In this document: positions 35,831-45,513 of the stretch, piece by piece | Position numbering within the stretch: the stretch's first letter is position 1 | Layout: each line of letters begins with the position of its first letter | Assembly (NCBI RefSeq): GCF_019175385.1 | Contig: NC_083344.1 | Location: forward strand, 4,812,965-4,876,964 | Source: Lycium barbarum | Lineage: Eukaryota; Streptophyta; Magnoliopsida; Solanales; Solanaceae | Direction of reading: 5' to 3' | DNA length: 64,000 bases | Program-made: the position numbers and the translations under genes | Notes under the pieces: model-generated | What the model was told of the DNA's origin: nothing | Databases searched by the model: none | Seen by the model: the letters and a program-made list of their open reading frames with translations, nothing else

Positions 35831-36390
35831 AAAAAATGAACTTAAATTCACTTTTGTTTTTTATATGATAAACTAAAAATAGAGTAATAATTTATCAGTA
35901 TAATCGATTAAATTGATATGACAGTTTAAACTCTTTTTAATATTTAAATTTATCCAACTTGTTACTAACTTCATCTAAATTTCTATGCTAAGGTTTGGAT
36001 TTTGAGAGTCAAACAAATATTTCTTTGACAACTATTTTTTTTATGCGTTTTGAATATTTTAAATTGTTAATTATTGTAAAATATATATTTTTTTAAGTAA
36101 TTTTTAAAATATCCTACCCTTCTCAGATTTCACTCGTGGAGTTACACTAGATATGTTGTTGTAATTTTCAAATATAAAATCAAAATACTTAAAGATTCTA
36201 TATTTAAATTTATAATTAAATTTAAGAAATTTGACTTTGGAAAATTGAACTATGACACATAAATTTAACCAGAAGGAGAAAAACTTCTCTACATAGCTAT
36301 ATTCTATCTCTGATCTGATATAGATAGGGTGAGCTATATTTTGGTAGTATCTTGTGGATGAACATTGACCTACGTACTTTTGGCCTCATT
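35831..36390. other. 5' flank of LBD gene
   Basis: AT-rich. No gene seen. Confidence 0.5.
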
Positions 36391-36392
36391 CA

Positions 36393-36401
36393 TATATTAT
36401 A
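36393..36401 (+). promoter_or_regulatory. TATA box for LBD gene
   Basis: TATATTATA lies 112 bp upstream of the ATG at 36513. A CT-rich leader (36426-36466, CTCTCTCT) typical of a plant 5' UTR follows. Confidence 0.45.
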
Positions 36402-36512
36402 GTCTTTGCCTTACCTTTTAAGCACTTCTTCCCCCTCCCTCTCTCTCTGTCTCTCCATTTTTCTTCTACCAAATCCATCTTTCTATCAAAGGAAGCACTG
36501 GAGCGTTATTAC

Positions 36513-38095
36513 ATGTTCAGAGAAAGGTATATTTACATGGACAAAATTGCTTCTTTTCATTTTCATTTTTTTCCTCGAATTAGTTACGAACTTTGTCGTG
36601 AAATTGCTCATAGTTAACAGATTTTGTGATGTACTATCGCTAAATAGTATTAGCGACGAATTAGAATTTATTCGTCGCTAATTCCTGATTTGTTTAATTG
36701 TTTAGGCCTAATAGACATACTATACGGTCTTTTTTTTTGTGTGTGTGGATAGGGAGAGCTTGGATGATATTATTGGGAAGAAGTTAAAGACGGAGAATAT
36801 TGATGCATCTTCAAAGTTACATATGCAACAAATTATGGGAAGGAGACATATATTGGAGCCTTCATGCACAAAATTGAATACTATTACCCCTTGTGCTGCT
36901 TGTAAGCTTTTGAGAAGAAAATGTGCTGAGGAATGTCCTTTTTCTCCTTATTTCTCCCCTCATGAACCCCAGAAATTTGCTGCTGTTCATAAAGTCTTTG
37001 GTGCCAGCAATGTTTCTAAGTTGCTCATGGTATGTTAAACACAGTTGGCGGCTTCAGTATAATTTAGACGTTATGGATTCTGAGTTAAACAAATGGATTC
37101 TAACTTCTATCTATACTTTCTTTTATACATGTACATAGGATTGACCCTAAAATACTGGGAATTATATCTATTGTTGGATCCGCTATAGAAATTACAAGAA
37201 TACAACACAAAGAGTTGAGAAAAGAATAATACAATCTACCCTATTGACTTTTTCCGTTAGTTTTTGTGTCTATCTATAGTCTCTACTTGTTATTTGTGCG
37301 TTCACATAGGGTTTTACCCTGAAATATTGAGTTCTGTCTAACTTGAGAACCCATTATTGGATTCGCCACTAAAAAATTACAAGATTAAAATATACGACTC
37401 AACCGGGGGAGCTACGGAAGCAAGGGGTTCATCCGAATCCCTTGTCGGAAAATTACATCATATATACAAGATCAAGATTTTGGATCCACCACTGCTTACC
37501 GATCTCATTTAAGTTTGAACTTAGGTGTAATTGTTATTGAAAACAATCAGGTTAAGATGGAGGAAAATATATCCATTAGATTCATCATTGGATTAGCTTT
37601 GTGCCGAGTCATAGTTATTAATGCTGTTGCTGTTGCTGTTGCTTGTTGAATCCGTTGCTTTTGTGGACAAATGTGTAGGAAGTACCAGAAAGTCAAAGAG
37701 CAGATGCAACAAATAGTTTGGTATATGAAGCAAATGTGAGGCTAAGGGATCCAGTGTATGGATGCATGGGTGCAATTTCAGCTTTAAATCAACAAGTTCA
37801 ATCTTTACAAGCTGAGCTTAATGCAACAAGGGCTGAGATTTTGAGATATAAATATAGAGAAGCAACAAATAGTCTTATTGCTTCTACCACTCATGCTGCT
37901 TTGGTTTCCACCGCCGGCGGCTCCACCGTGAACGTGGCTGAGCTTCCACAAGCTCCTTCCACTCCCACCCATCCACCGCGGCTGCCTCCGCCACCCCAGG
38001 AGTCTTTGGGTGTTATTGTCTCTTCTTGTTCTTCTCCTTCTAGTGAAGTCAACTTTAGTGTCATCCCCAACAATAATATACCCTATTTTGACTAG
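36513..38095 (+). CDS. LBD15: LOB-domain transcription factor, LBD15-like, 235 aa, three coding exons
   Basis: Exons proposed: 36513-36526, 36753-37029, 37679-38095. Introns start GTATAT and GTATGT and end AG; splicing keeps one frame. Exon 1 encodes MFRE plus two bases of an Arg codon, giving [15 protein letters not shown], close to the N-terminus of Arabidopsis LBD15. The LOB domain has the C-block CX2CX6CX3C (Cys52, 55, 62, 66), [10 protein letters not shown], the GAS-block core [13 protein letters not shown] (84-96) and the DPVYG motif (121-125), followed by a leucine-rich coiled segment (about 130-147). The second intron falls after LLM, a conserved position in this family. The C-terminus is Ser/Pro-rich. 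LBD proteins are nuclear DNA-binding factors that act in lateral-organ, meristem and vascular development. The open frame at 36739 starts only with GTG, which argues for the upstream mini-exon. Assignment to LBD15 is by motif memory. Confidence 0.88.
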
Positions 38096-38475
38096 TTTAT
38101 GGGATTGATACAGAGTCGAATTCAAAATTTAGAGTCACTGAATTCAGAACTAATGTAAGTTTATTCTATGTATACGTAGTTTGAACTGAAATTTGTGAGT
38201 TCAATTAAATTCATAGTCCTATTTCGGACGTTGTTGTCTCTTCTTTTTCTTCTCCTTCTCCAGCTCATCTTTGTATGTGACTCCTCCAGTGGCGCCAACT
38301 TAATTGCCATCCCAAACAATAATATACCCTATTTTGACTAGTTTAATTATTTGATGAGTAATACAAAGTCGAATTCAAGATTTAGAATCAATGAATGCAA
38401 AATTAGTGTGATTTTACTATATGTATACATTAGTTCGAATTGAAACTTGTGAGTTCAATTGAACATAGGGAAACT
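38012..38475. repeat. tandem duplication of LBD gene 3' end
   Basis: Copy 1 (38012-38229) covers the last about 28 codons, the stop and the 3' flank. Copy 2 (38230-38475) repeats it with changes: TGTCTCTTC, AATAATATACCCTATTTTGA, then CAAAGTCGAATTCAAG and GTGAGTTCAATTGAA. Copy 2 carries a roughly 26-bp insertion and shifts in the coding part, so it is not translated as an extension. Confidence 0.8.
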
Positions 38476-41400
38476 CTTCTAGATCCACCTTTGAATTGTT
38501 ATTGTAGTTTGCTTTAGAGAGGTAAAAAATGAATTGAATACTTCAAATTTTAAGTCACGTACCTACGTGTAAGAATGTTATATACGAGTTCAACCACTTC
38601 ATCTATAGTTCTAGTGGAAATGATTATCTGATATATATATTGATGAATGATTTCTTTTGAGAACATATACTTGTGTTAACTGCTTTTCCTGGTTAAGTTT
38701 TAGTTGTTACCAACTCTTCACATAGACATGTTTCTTTTATCTTAAAGAGGAATTTCCTGCAAGTTTTTGAAAGAAAAGCCAACCCTAGTTTCATTAGGGT
38801 TTTGCCAGCAATAACGGCTCAAATTAGTAAGAGACGGATCTAGAACTTAGATTTTTTAAATCTAACCTATCAAGTTCTTAGCACTGAGCAAATTATAGTT
38901 AAAAATATGAGTTCAGATTTGAATCTTAGCAAAGTTTTAGTGTTTTTTCTCAAATCTAAGTTTTGATGGTTTTTTTTTTTTTTTGTGCGAGTTTAACTTT
39001 TATTTATTGATAAGTATTTATCCAATTGAATTACTTTAAAAAGTAATTACAAGTGCTTATACATAACAAAAATGGTCAAAAACACATTTAAACTATCACT
39101 TATTCGCAAGTTTCATACCTCAATTATCTATAGTTTTCTTTACCTACCTAAACTATTACTCCCTTTGTATTAAAACACACCTCGATTCTAAGTTTGTCAA
39201 ATATTTAAAATCAACCGACAACAAGCATGTGAAGGTCAACCCAGTATCAATGTGTGTTTCAATACAAAAGGAGTGATAACTAATTTAAATAGGTAAAAGG
39301 AATAATGAATAATTGAGATATAAAACTCTCAAGAAAGTGATAATTTATGTGTGTTTTTACCATTAACTCATTTACAATAGGTTAGACGACTCATTCTCAA
39401 CTTATGTTATGAAAACATTTCATTGCATTGCCCATATATGTAAGTTATGTATCCTTGTTTTACGTTTAGTCATTTCCGATTTCACATAGAAAAACACCCA
39501 TAATTCAAGAAAAATAGGTCAGTGCACATGTGGGAAGCTGGCATTTGCCTTTGACTGCAGATAAATTAAAGTCTATGTACTGATTTTGCGTACATGCAAG
39601 TCTGTGCCATTAAATAAGAAGCTAATTAAAGTATATATACTGCTTTTGCGTACATACAAAAAGGATGGTACCATATAAACAAGACAAAAAAATAGAGTGA
39701 TTCTCCAACTTGTCTCTGTTTGAGATACAAAATCAGATCAGAAATAACCACAACTTCATGCCTGATTGCATTTAATGGACTTTTTTTTTTTTTTTGAATT
39801 TTTAAATATAATATCGTCAAATAAAATGAAATAAAAAAGTATTTGTTTGCAAACTAAGTGGTTGGTTTTCTTGCAATGAATTTGGTTTATCATAATGGTT
39901 GACGCCTTGACGGAGTCACTTTTATAAATTCAGTTTTGTCTTTCTCTTAATTATTTGACACCAACGAGTATAATGGGACGGACAAAATACTCCATCCCTT
40001 GACTACAAGTTTCGATTGGATTTGAATTATAAGAATAAAGAAATTCCTAGTAAGAAATACTTCCCTTTTAACGGGTCTTATGTGGTAAGAATTCGAATTA
40101 GATACCGAATATTGAATGGGAATACAAATCCTTAAAAATTCTAGTGTAGTAATATAGTTCTATTGTACCAGTTGTTCTTAATAAAATCCAGGACTAACCA
40201 ACTCAAGAACCCCTTGCCCCAAATAAAAAAAGGAAATCAATTCATGATATACTTCTTACAAATTAACTACTCTTATGAAAAAATGTATTTAGAAGGTCAA
40301 AGCGTTCATATTGGGGCCTATGGTGTTCAGATTGTTAAATGATCCTTTTTGCCTAGTATGGAAAAATACAAAAAAGAAATATTCATATAAAACTAATTAA
40401 CATGATCAGTTTAATACGACTCTAATATGTGTTCATGTAAGTCAAATAATAAGTTTCTGTATCATTCAAGAATACCACCTATATTTGAAGAATGATCTTA
40501 GCAATTAGCGTGTATGTTTAAATCTATATATTTGTTATATTAAAAGTAATCATTGATCGACATAACTAATGTAGCCAGACGCTGTCTATATTACCAAGTC
40601 ATCATCACATGGCTCATTAATTAGTTTCAATGAAATTATTAAAGTAATGTCCCTGTTCTGTTATTGAAAATAACTTCTTGGATGGAAATATTTTTATGTA
40701 CTAGTCAGCGCTTGAGGTTTTCTTTCTTCTTCTTTTTTTCCTTTTGTTTTCATTTTTTTTTTCTTTTCTTGTGTCAAGTTGTAAACTTAAATAGCTCTTC
40801 AATCTCAAGGTTGGTAGTCAAATAAATAGGAAAAAGAGAAAAGAAAAAGAAGAAGAAACAACAATACAACACTTAAACCTGTACCAATAAAATGAGTTGA
40901 CTGGGCTCTTACGGCTTATTAAGACGAATGCGTGTAATTAAAGGAGATTGACATATTTTGTGTGTTTAACTTAAATACCTAATAGACAAATGAAAACATA
41001 CAAAAATAAATTTTCACAATTTGAACCGAAAGTGTCTAATTGAAACATTATATTAGGAGTTGAGGTATTTACTTGAAACATGAATTAGTTCGAGTGTCTC
41101 AATGAAATATTCTAACAAATTTAAGGAGCTACCTATATATTAAGCCAATAAGTATCTAGAGAGGTGACGTCATTGCAGGACATATGTCATGTATTCATGT
41201 CTCTGGACATGACACGTGTCATACATGCATGCCTAGTCAGCTTGACATCTGTCAACATGTATGGCACATGTCTTAAGTTCATCTTAAGGCGTGTGCTTCT
41301 TAAGTGAATGTAAAAATTTGGTTGTACTTCAGACACACACGTCTTAAATGCATCATATAACACTTACGAAGTGGGCGTATTTGCATGCATTTTAAGACGT

Positions 41401-41576
41401 GTGCGTTTAAAGTTGCTATTTTAGGCGCAAAATTTAACTACTTCAATCATATATATTTGAAGTTATGTCTAAAGTAGGTAAATTTGCAAACAAAAAAGGA
41501 AAATGAAAAGCTGAAATTAAAGTACTGCTTAAACGATGGTCTCAAAATCGGTTATTGAGCACTTCCCCTGTAAAAT
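38476..41576. other. intergenic, no gene seen
   Basis: Contains a small Stowaway MITE (listed separately) and T-runs (38971-38984, 39781-39795). About 41165-41240 holds a cluster of ACACGTGTC and CATGTC words. No coding region can be supported. Confidence 0.5.
39159..39276. mobile_element. short Stowaway MITE, 118 bp
   Basis: Inverted ends CTCCCTTTGTATTAAAACAC and GTGTTTCAATACAAAAGGAG, with TA on both sides (39157-39158, 39277-39278). Confidence 0.8.
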
Positions 41577-42030
41577 TCCCTGTGTCATTTGCACTTTTGT
41601 GCCTATTTTGTGCTGGTCTTTAATTTCTACACCTCAAGACAAATAACTTTTTTCGCGGAGCATAAGTTTATACTTTTACATTATAATATCTCACAAGTTA
41701 TGTCCTGCACTCTTAAAAATTTATGTCCCGTTAGGCATAAGTTCAATTTTTAAGGGCAAATATTAAAGACCAACCCAGCTGAATGGCAAACTGTGGGGTC
41801 ATTTGCACTTTTGACCCCATTTTGTGATGGTCTTTAATTTTTGTCCCTCAAGACAAACAATTTTATTGCGGGCATAAGTTTATATTTTTGATTGATAGTA
41901 TCTCACAAATTATGCCGGATTTCTTAAAAAATTTATGCTCCGCTAGGCATAAGTTCTATTTTGAAGGACAGAAATTAAAGACCAACTCATTAAAGGACAA
42001 AAATTAAAGACCAAAACCCATTTAAAGGGA
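41577..42030. repeat. two adjacent MULE-like repeat units
   Basis: Two similar units in a row (about 41577-41805 and 41806-42030) both carry TCATTTGCACTTTTG, TGGTCTTTAATTT, GGCATAAGTTC and AATTAAAGACCAAC. Each looks like a copy of the 35524-35830 family, with GGTCTTTAATTT on one side and AAATTAAAGACC on the other. Confidence 0.6.
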
Positions 42031-42049
42031 AAACCGTGCTATTTTCTTC

Positions 42050-42480
42050 CGGCCAATTTGCACGATTGCCTTATTGGGGGTGGTGTTTAATTTTTGTCCC
42101 TCAAATTGTTGGTCTTTAACTTTAGTCTTCGGTCTAAAATACCCCGTGATTCTGGGTTCGAACCCTGGCTCAATCAAAAAATAAATAAATTCGCACGGCA
42201 GAATTTCATAGCAAAACTAGGCTTATTCGGACAGGCCTAACTTTTGTAGAATTCCAAAAAAGTAAAAAAAAAAAAAAAAAAACTTCCTTGCAAAATTTTG
42301 CAACTTAAGCCAGAATTTTTGTAAAGCCTTGCCTTGTGAAATTGTTTTTTTTTTTTTACTGAGCCGTGATTCGATCCTAGAACCTCGGATATTTTTGGCG
42401 GGACAAAAATTTAAAACCAACAATTTGAGGGACAAAAATTAAAGACACCAGCGCCTTTGAAAGTCAATTCGTGCAAAAAA
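42050..42480. mobile_element. MULE-like element directly upstream of the FkbM-domain gene
   Basis: Left end AATTTGCACGATTGCC and right end TCAATTCGTGCAAAA are inverted. GTCCCTCAAATTGTTGGTCT near the left pairs with CAACAATTTGAGGGAC near the right. The right end lies about 75 bp before the ATG at 42555. Confidence 0.6.
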
Positions 42481-42554
42481 ACTGTCTTCTTCCTTTGTGA
42501 AATAGACGAATGGGTTTAATTTAGAGGCCCAAATCAAAATATTGAACCCTTATA

Positions 42555-43988
42555 ATGACTTCCCCCAACCCCACAAAAGCCCAACACACACACATTTTCA
42601 ATACAAATTCGTCAATGCCTTCAATGGAGTCGTCACGTAACCCAAACTTCTTGAGCAATATTCTAGTACGACTCATCTCCTTCATACTTCTCGTGTTCCT
42701 CGCTCGCTTCGCTTACATCTTCACCGTCAAAAACAACAAATCGCCTGAAACCCTAACCCTAGCCCTAACCAATTCCATCTCCGGCGCCGGTCACCGGAAT
42801 TACTACTACTCCGTTTTCGATGATCTAATCGCCGACGGCTTTCTCTCTCCAAATTCACAATCTCTCTGTATCGAAACCCTAACCGGCGATGACGTGGCAG
42901 CGTTGATCGATATCGGAGTCGTCGATACCATCGGTATATCACACAGATCATTACAGCCGTTCGATGAAAACACTTTCGATTTTGAGTTCGCCGGAAACGG
43001 AGTACTTGACAGATCGGAAAACCCAGTTGAATTTGCTAAAGAAGTTTCTAGAACGTTGAAGCCTGAAGGTATTTTGGTAATTCACACACTTTCCAAAGAC
43101 AGTTACAGTCTCAATTCGTTAATTCAGTTGTTTGATAACTGTAAGTTAGTTAGAGCACGTGACATTGACAGTTTTGACACGTGGCAGGCACCCATTCGCC
43201 AAGTTATTTTCCAGAAAAATAAGGTAGTGACTGGATTCGAATCTAAGAAATTGAGAAATTACTGTGTTGTCCCTGAGTATAAAAGGGAATTGATTCGAAA
43301 AGCGGAGGGTATAATTGTAAAAGAGCCATTGAAACCTTGGATAACATTTAAGAGGAATTTAAGAAATGTGAAGTATTTGTCTTCAATGGTTGATATAAGT
43401 TTTAAAAATAGGTACATTTATGTTGATGTCGGTGCAAGGAGTTATAGTTGGTTTAATACACAGTATCCGAAACAGAATAAAACGTTTGAGGTATACGCGA
43501 TTGAAGCTGATAAGGAATTTCACGAGGAGTATAGAAAAAAGGGTGTACATATTTTGCCATATGCAGCTTGGTTGAGGAACGAGACGTTGTTTTTTGAGAT
43601 AACGAGAGAGCAAACTAGGAAGAACGTGGAGAAAGGTCGAGGTATGGGGAGGGTACAATCAGCACAATCGTCGTTGAATTTTTTAGGAGATTCAGATAAG
43701 ATATTGGGGTTTGATTTTGCTGGATGGTTGATGAGTTTGGTTGAGGAGAGGAATTATTTGGTTGTAAAAATGGATGTGGAAGGGACTGAATTTCATTTGA
43801 TAACAAAGTTGATTGAGAGTGGTGCAATTTGTTTGATTGATGAGTTGTTTCTTGAATGTCATTATAATAGATGGCAAAGGTGTTGTCCTGGTAAAAGGAG
43901 TACAAAATATGACAAGACATATACACAGTGTTTAGAGTTGTTTACTTCTCTTAGAGATATTGGGATTCTAGTGCATCAATGGTGGTGA
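42555..43988 (+). CDS. membrane-anchored FkbM/DUF7870-type methyltransferase-like protein, 477 aa
   Basis: Single-exon intact gene. The N-terminus has a membrane segment (about residues 33-55, ILVRLISFILLVFLARFAYI), so the protein is probably a type II endomembrane protein. The middle part (about 95-220) resembles an SAM-dependent methyltransferase fold (LKPEGILVIHTLS). The C-terminal half carries the plant DUF7870/FkbM-like region: YVDVGARSY (290-297), YAIEAD (314-319), KMDVEGTEF (405-413), then ECHYNRWQRCCPGKRS and the ending GILVHQWW. No substrate is known to me. I chose the first ATG (42555); Met21 or Met24 (MESSRNPNFLSNIL) are plausible alternatives, since family N-termini usually begin near that block. 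A MULE-like element ends about 75 bp upstream, and GGCCCA at 42526-42531 could be a promoter motif. After GARSY the sequence looks a few residues shorter than I recall for relatives. Confidence 0.85.
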   Translation: MTSPNPTKAQHTHIFNTNSSMPSMESSRNPNFLSNILVRLISFILLVFLARFAYIFTVKNNKSPETLTLALTNSISGAGHRNYYYSVFDDLIADGFLSPNSQSLCIETLTGDDVAALIDIGVVDTIGISHRSLQPFDENTFDFEFAGNGVLDRSENPVEFAKEVSRTLKPEGILVIHTLSKDSYSLNSLIQLFDNCKLVRARDIDSFDTWQAPIRQVIFQKNKVVTGFESKKLRNYCVVPEYKRELIRKAEGIIVKEPLKPWITFKRNLRNVKYLSSMVDISFKNRYIYVDVGARSYSWFNTQYPKQNKTFEVYAIEADKEFHEEYRKKGVHILPYAAWLRNETLFFEITREQTRKNVEKGRGMGRVQSAQSSLNFLGDSDKILGFDFAGWLMSLVEERNYLVVKMDVEGTEFHLITKLIESGAICLIDELFLECHYNRWQRCCPGKRSTKYDKTYTQCLELFTSLRDIGILVHQWW

Positions 43989-44400
43989 ATTGTTAACTTT
44001 CCAGTAACCCATAAAGCCAAGTATTCTTTGATTCTTTGTGTACGTTTTTCTGTATTGATTCATCTGTCAAAAGTGAAAGTAGTACCAATTGGATATAACA
44101 GACAAGTTAAATGCAATCATGTCTTGTAGAAATTTGGTTGTTGTTTAGAGTTGTTTTCTGTTATTAGGGATATTGGGATTCTAGTGCATCAATGGTTGTG
44201 CTGGTGAATTGTAACTAACTCTTAAAGCCAAGTATTCTTTGATTCCTTTGTATACATTTTTTCAGTTTGGATCCTCTGTTAGTGGTGAAGGACGTACAAA
44301 ATGGGTATAAAAGACAAAGTTAAATGCAATCATGTAGTATTTGGAAAAATTGGTTGTTGCATGCAAGTACATCTGGCATAGAGTACCAATGAGCTTTTAA
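43931..44400. repeat. tandem duplication of the 3' end of the FkbM-domain gene
   Basis: Copy 1 (43931-44143) spans the last about 19 codons and the 3' flank. Copy 2 (44144-about 44400) repeats TTTAGAGTTGTTT, GATATTGGGATTCTAGTGCA, AAAGCCAAGTATTCTTTGAT and AAATGCAATCATGT. A third, non-coding copy of the flank lies at 46205-46340. Confidence 0.85.
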
Positions 44401-44451
44401 CTTCTATATACTAACAAATAAAAGAATAACCACTTAAAAGTTGATAGCTAC

Positions 44452-44637
44452 TGTAGCGGAGCCAGGATTTCCACCGAGGGGTTCAAAATATAAAAAAGTA
44501 AACATACGAAGAAGTTTAAGGGAGTTCAGCATCTATTATATATACATAAAAAATAATTTTAACCTTGTAAAAACAGTGTTTTTTTCCGCCTAGGGGGTTC
44601 GGATGAACACCCTCGGCTCCAAGTGGCTCCGCCACTG
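44452..44637. mobile_element. hAT-like MITE, 186 bp
   Basis: Starts TGTAGCGGAGCCAGG and ends GTGGCTCCGCCACTG, inverted over GCGGAGCCA. GCTAC flanks both sides (44447-44451, 44638-44642). This is the abundant GCGGAGCC type of Solanaceae and is related to the element at 23867-24056. Confidence 0.75.
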
Positions 44638-44778
44638 GCTACCTATAGTGAATGAGATTGGTGATCTAAAAAAATTAAGCAAGTGATATGTTACAAAAAT
44701 TGCACGAATTTGGTGGAATAATTAAGAGGTATGTGTAAGTTGGTGCAGACACCATTGTTATTCATCTGAAGTTCTAAT

Positions 44779-44966
44779 CAGTGTTTTAAAAGGCGGGGGC
44801 GTAAGGCGAGGCGTTTTATGTCTGCCTCAGCGAGGCGTAAGCCCCGAGGCACGAGGCGTAAGCCTCATGGGACTTTAATTTTTAGTATTTTATAAAATGA
44901 TATAATTATAATAAATACTTTTAAATTGGTTAAATAACGTAAAAAATTGAAGAAAACAATAAATAA

Positions 44967-45020
<54 letters not shown>

Positions 45021-45505
45021 TATACATACTCCACCCCCACAAAAAAACTAATTAGAACAATCTATTATACGTACTTACAAGTATAAGTGACTGCTCGTTA
45101 CTTTTTTGAGATAGTAGAAGACAAGATAAATAATTGAAAAAGAACATATATTAGGCATTCTAGCAATAAAAAAAGGTCTTGACTTTTAAATTTAATGTTT
45201 CAGTTCCTTTTTAAAATATTTGAGTAATTACATGTTGACTTTTGAAAATTTGGGCATTATACTAAGGACTTATTTAACAAATTTCGTTTTAGTTTGAAGA
45301 AGTTTTCTGGACTTACGCCCCAATAAAAAAAAACTCGCCCCAACAAAAAAAAAACTCGCCCCAAACGCCTGGGCGTACGCCCCAAATTGCTGGGCGTACG
45401 CCTTTGGGGACTTGCGCCCCGACCCATCGCCCCGAGGCATTTTTGGTACGCCCCGCCCCGGGGCTCGCCCCGAGGCTCGCCTCAAAAACGCCTTTTAAAA
45501 CACTG
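44779..45505. mobile_element. hAT-type MITE with GC-rich arms, 727 bp
   Basis: Ends CAGTGTTTTAAAAGGCG and CGCCTTTTAAAACACTG are perfectly inverted over 17 bp. The target-site duplication GTTCTAAT is a perfect 8 bp (44771-44778, 45506-45513). Subterminal regions are packed with GAGGCGTAAGCC on the left and GGGCGTACGCC/CTCGCCCC on the right. A long (TA)n tract lies at about 44970-45011. The minus-strand frames around 45270-45618 are translations of the GC-rich arm, not genes. Confidence 0.9.
44970..45011. repeat. (TA)n microsatellite
   Basis: About 21 TA units inside the hAT MITE, followed by (CA)n. Confidence 0.9.
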
Positions 45506-45513
45506 GTTCTAAT

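Noticed and set aside
37805..38125. Minus-strand frames opposite the LBD third exon
   Set aside because: Shadow of the real coding strand; no motif and the LBD protein explains the conservation.
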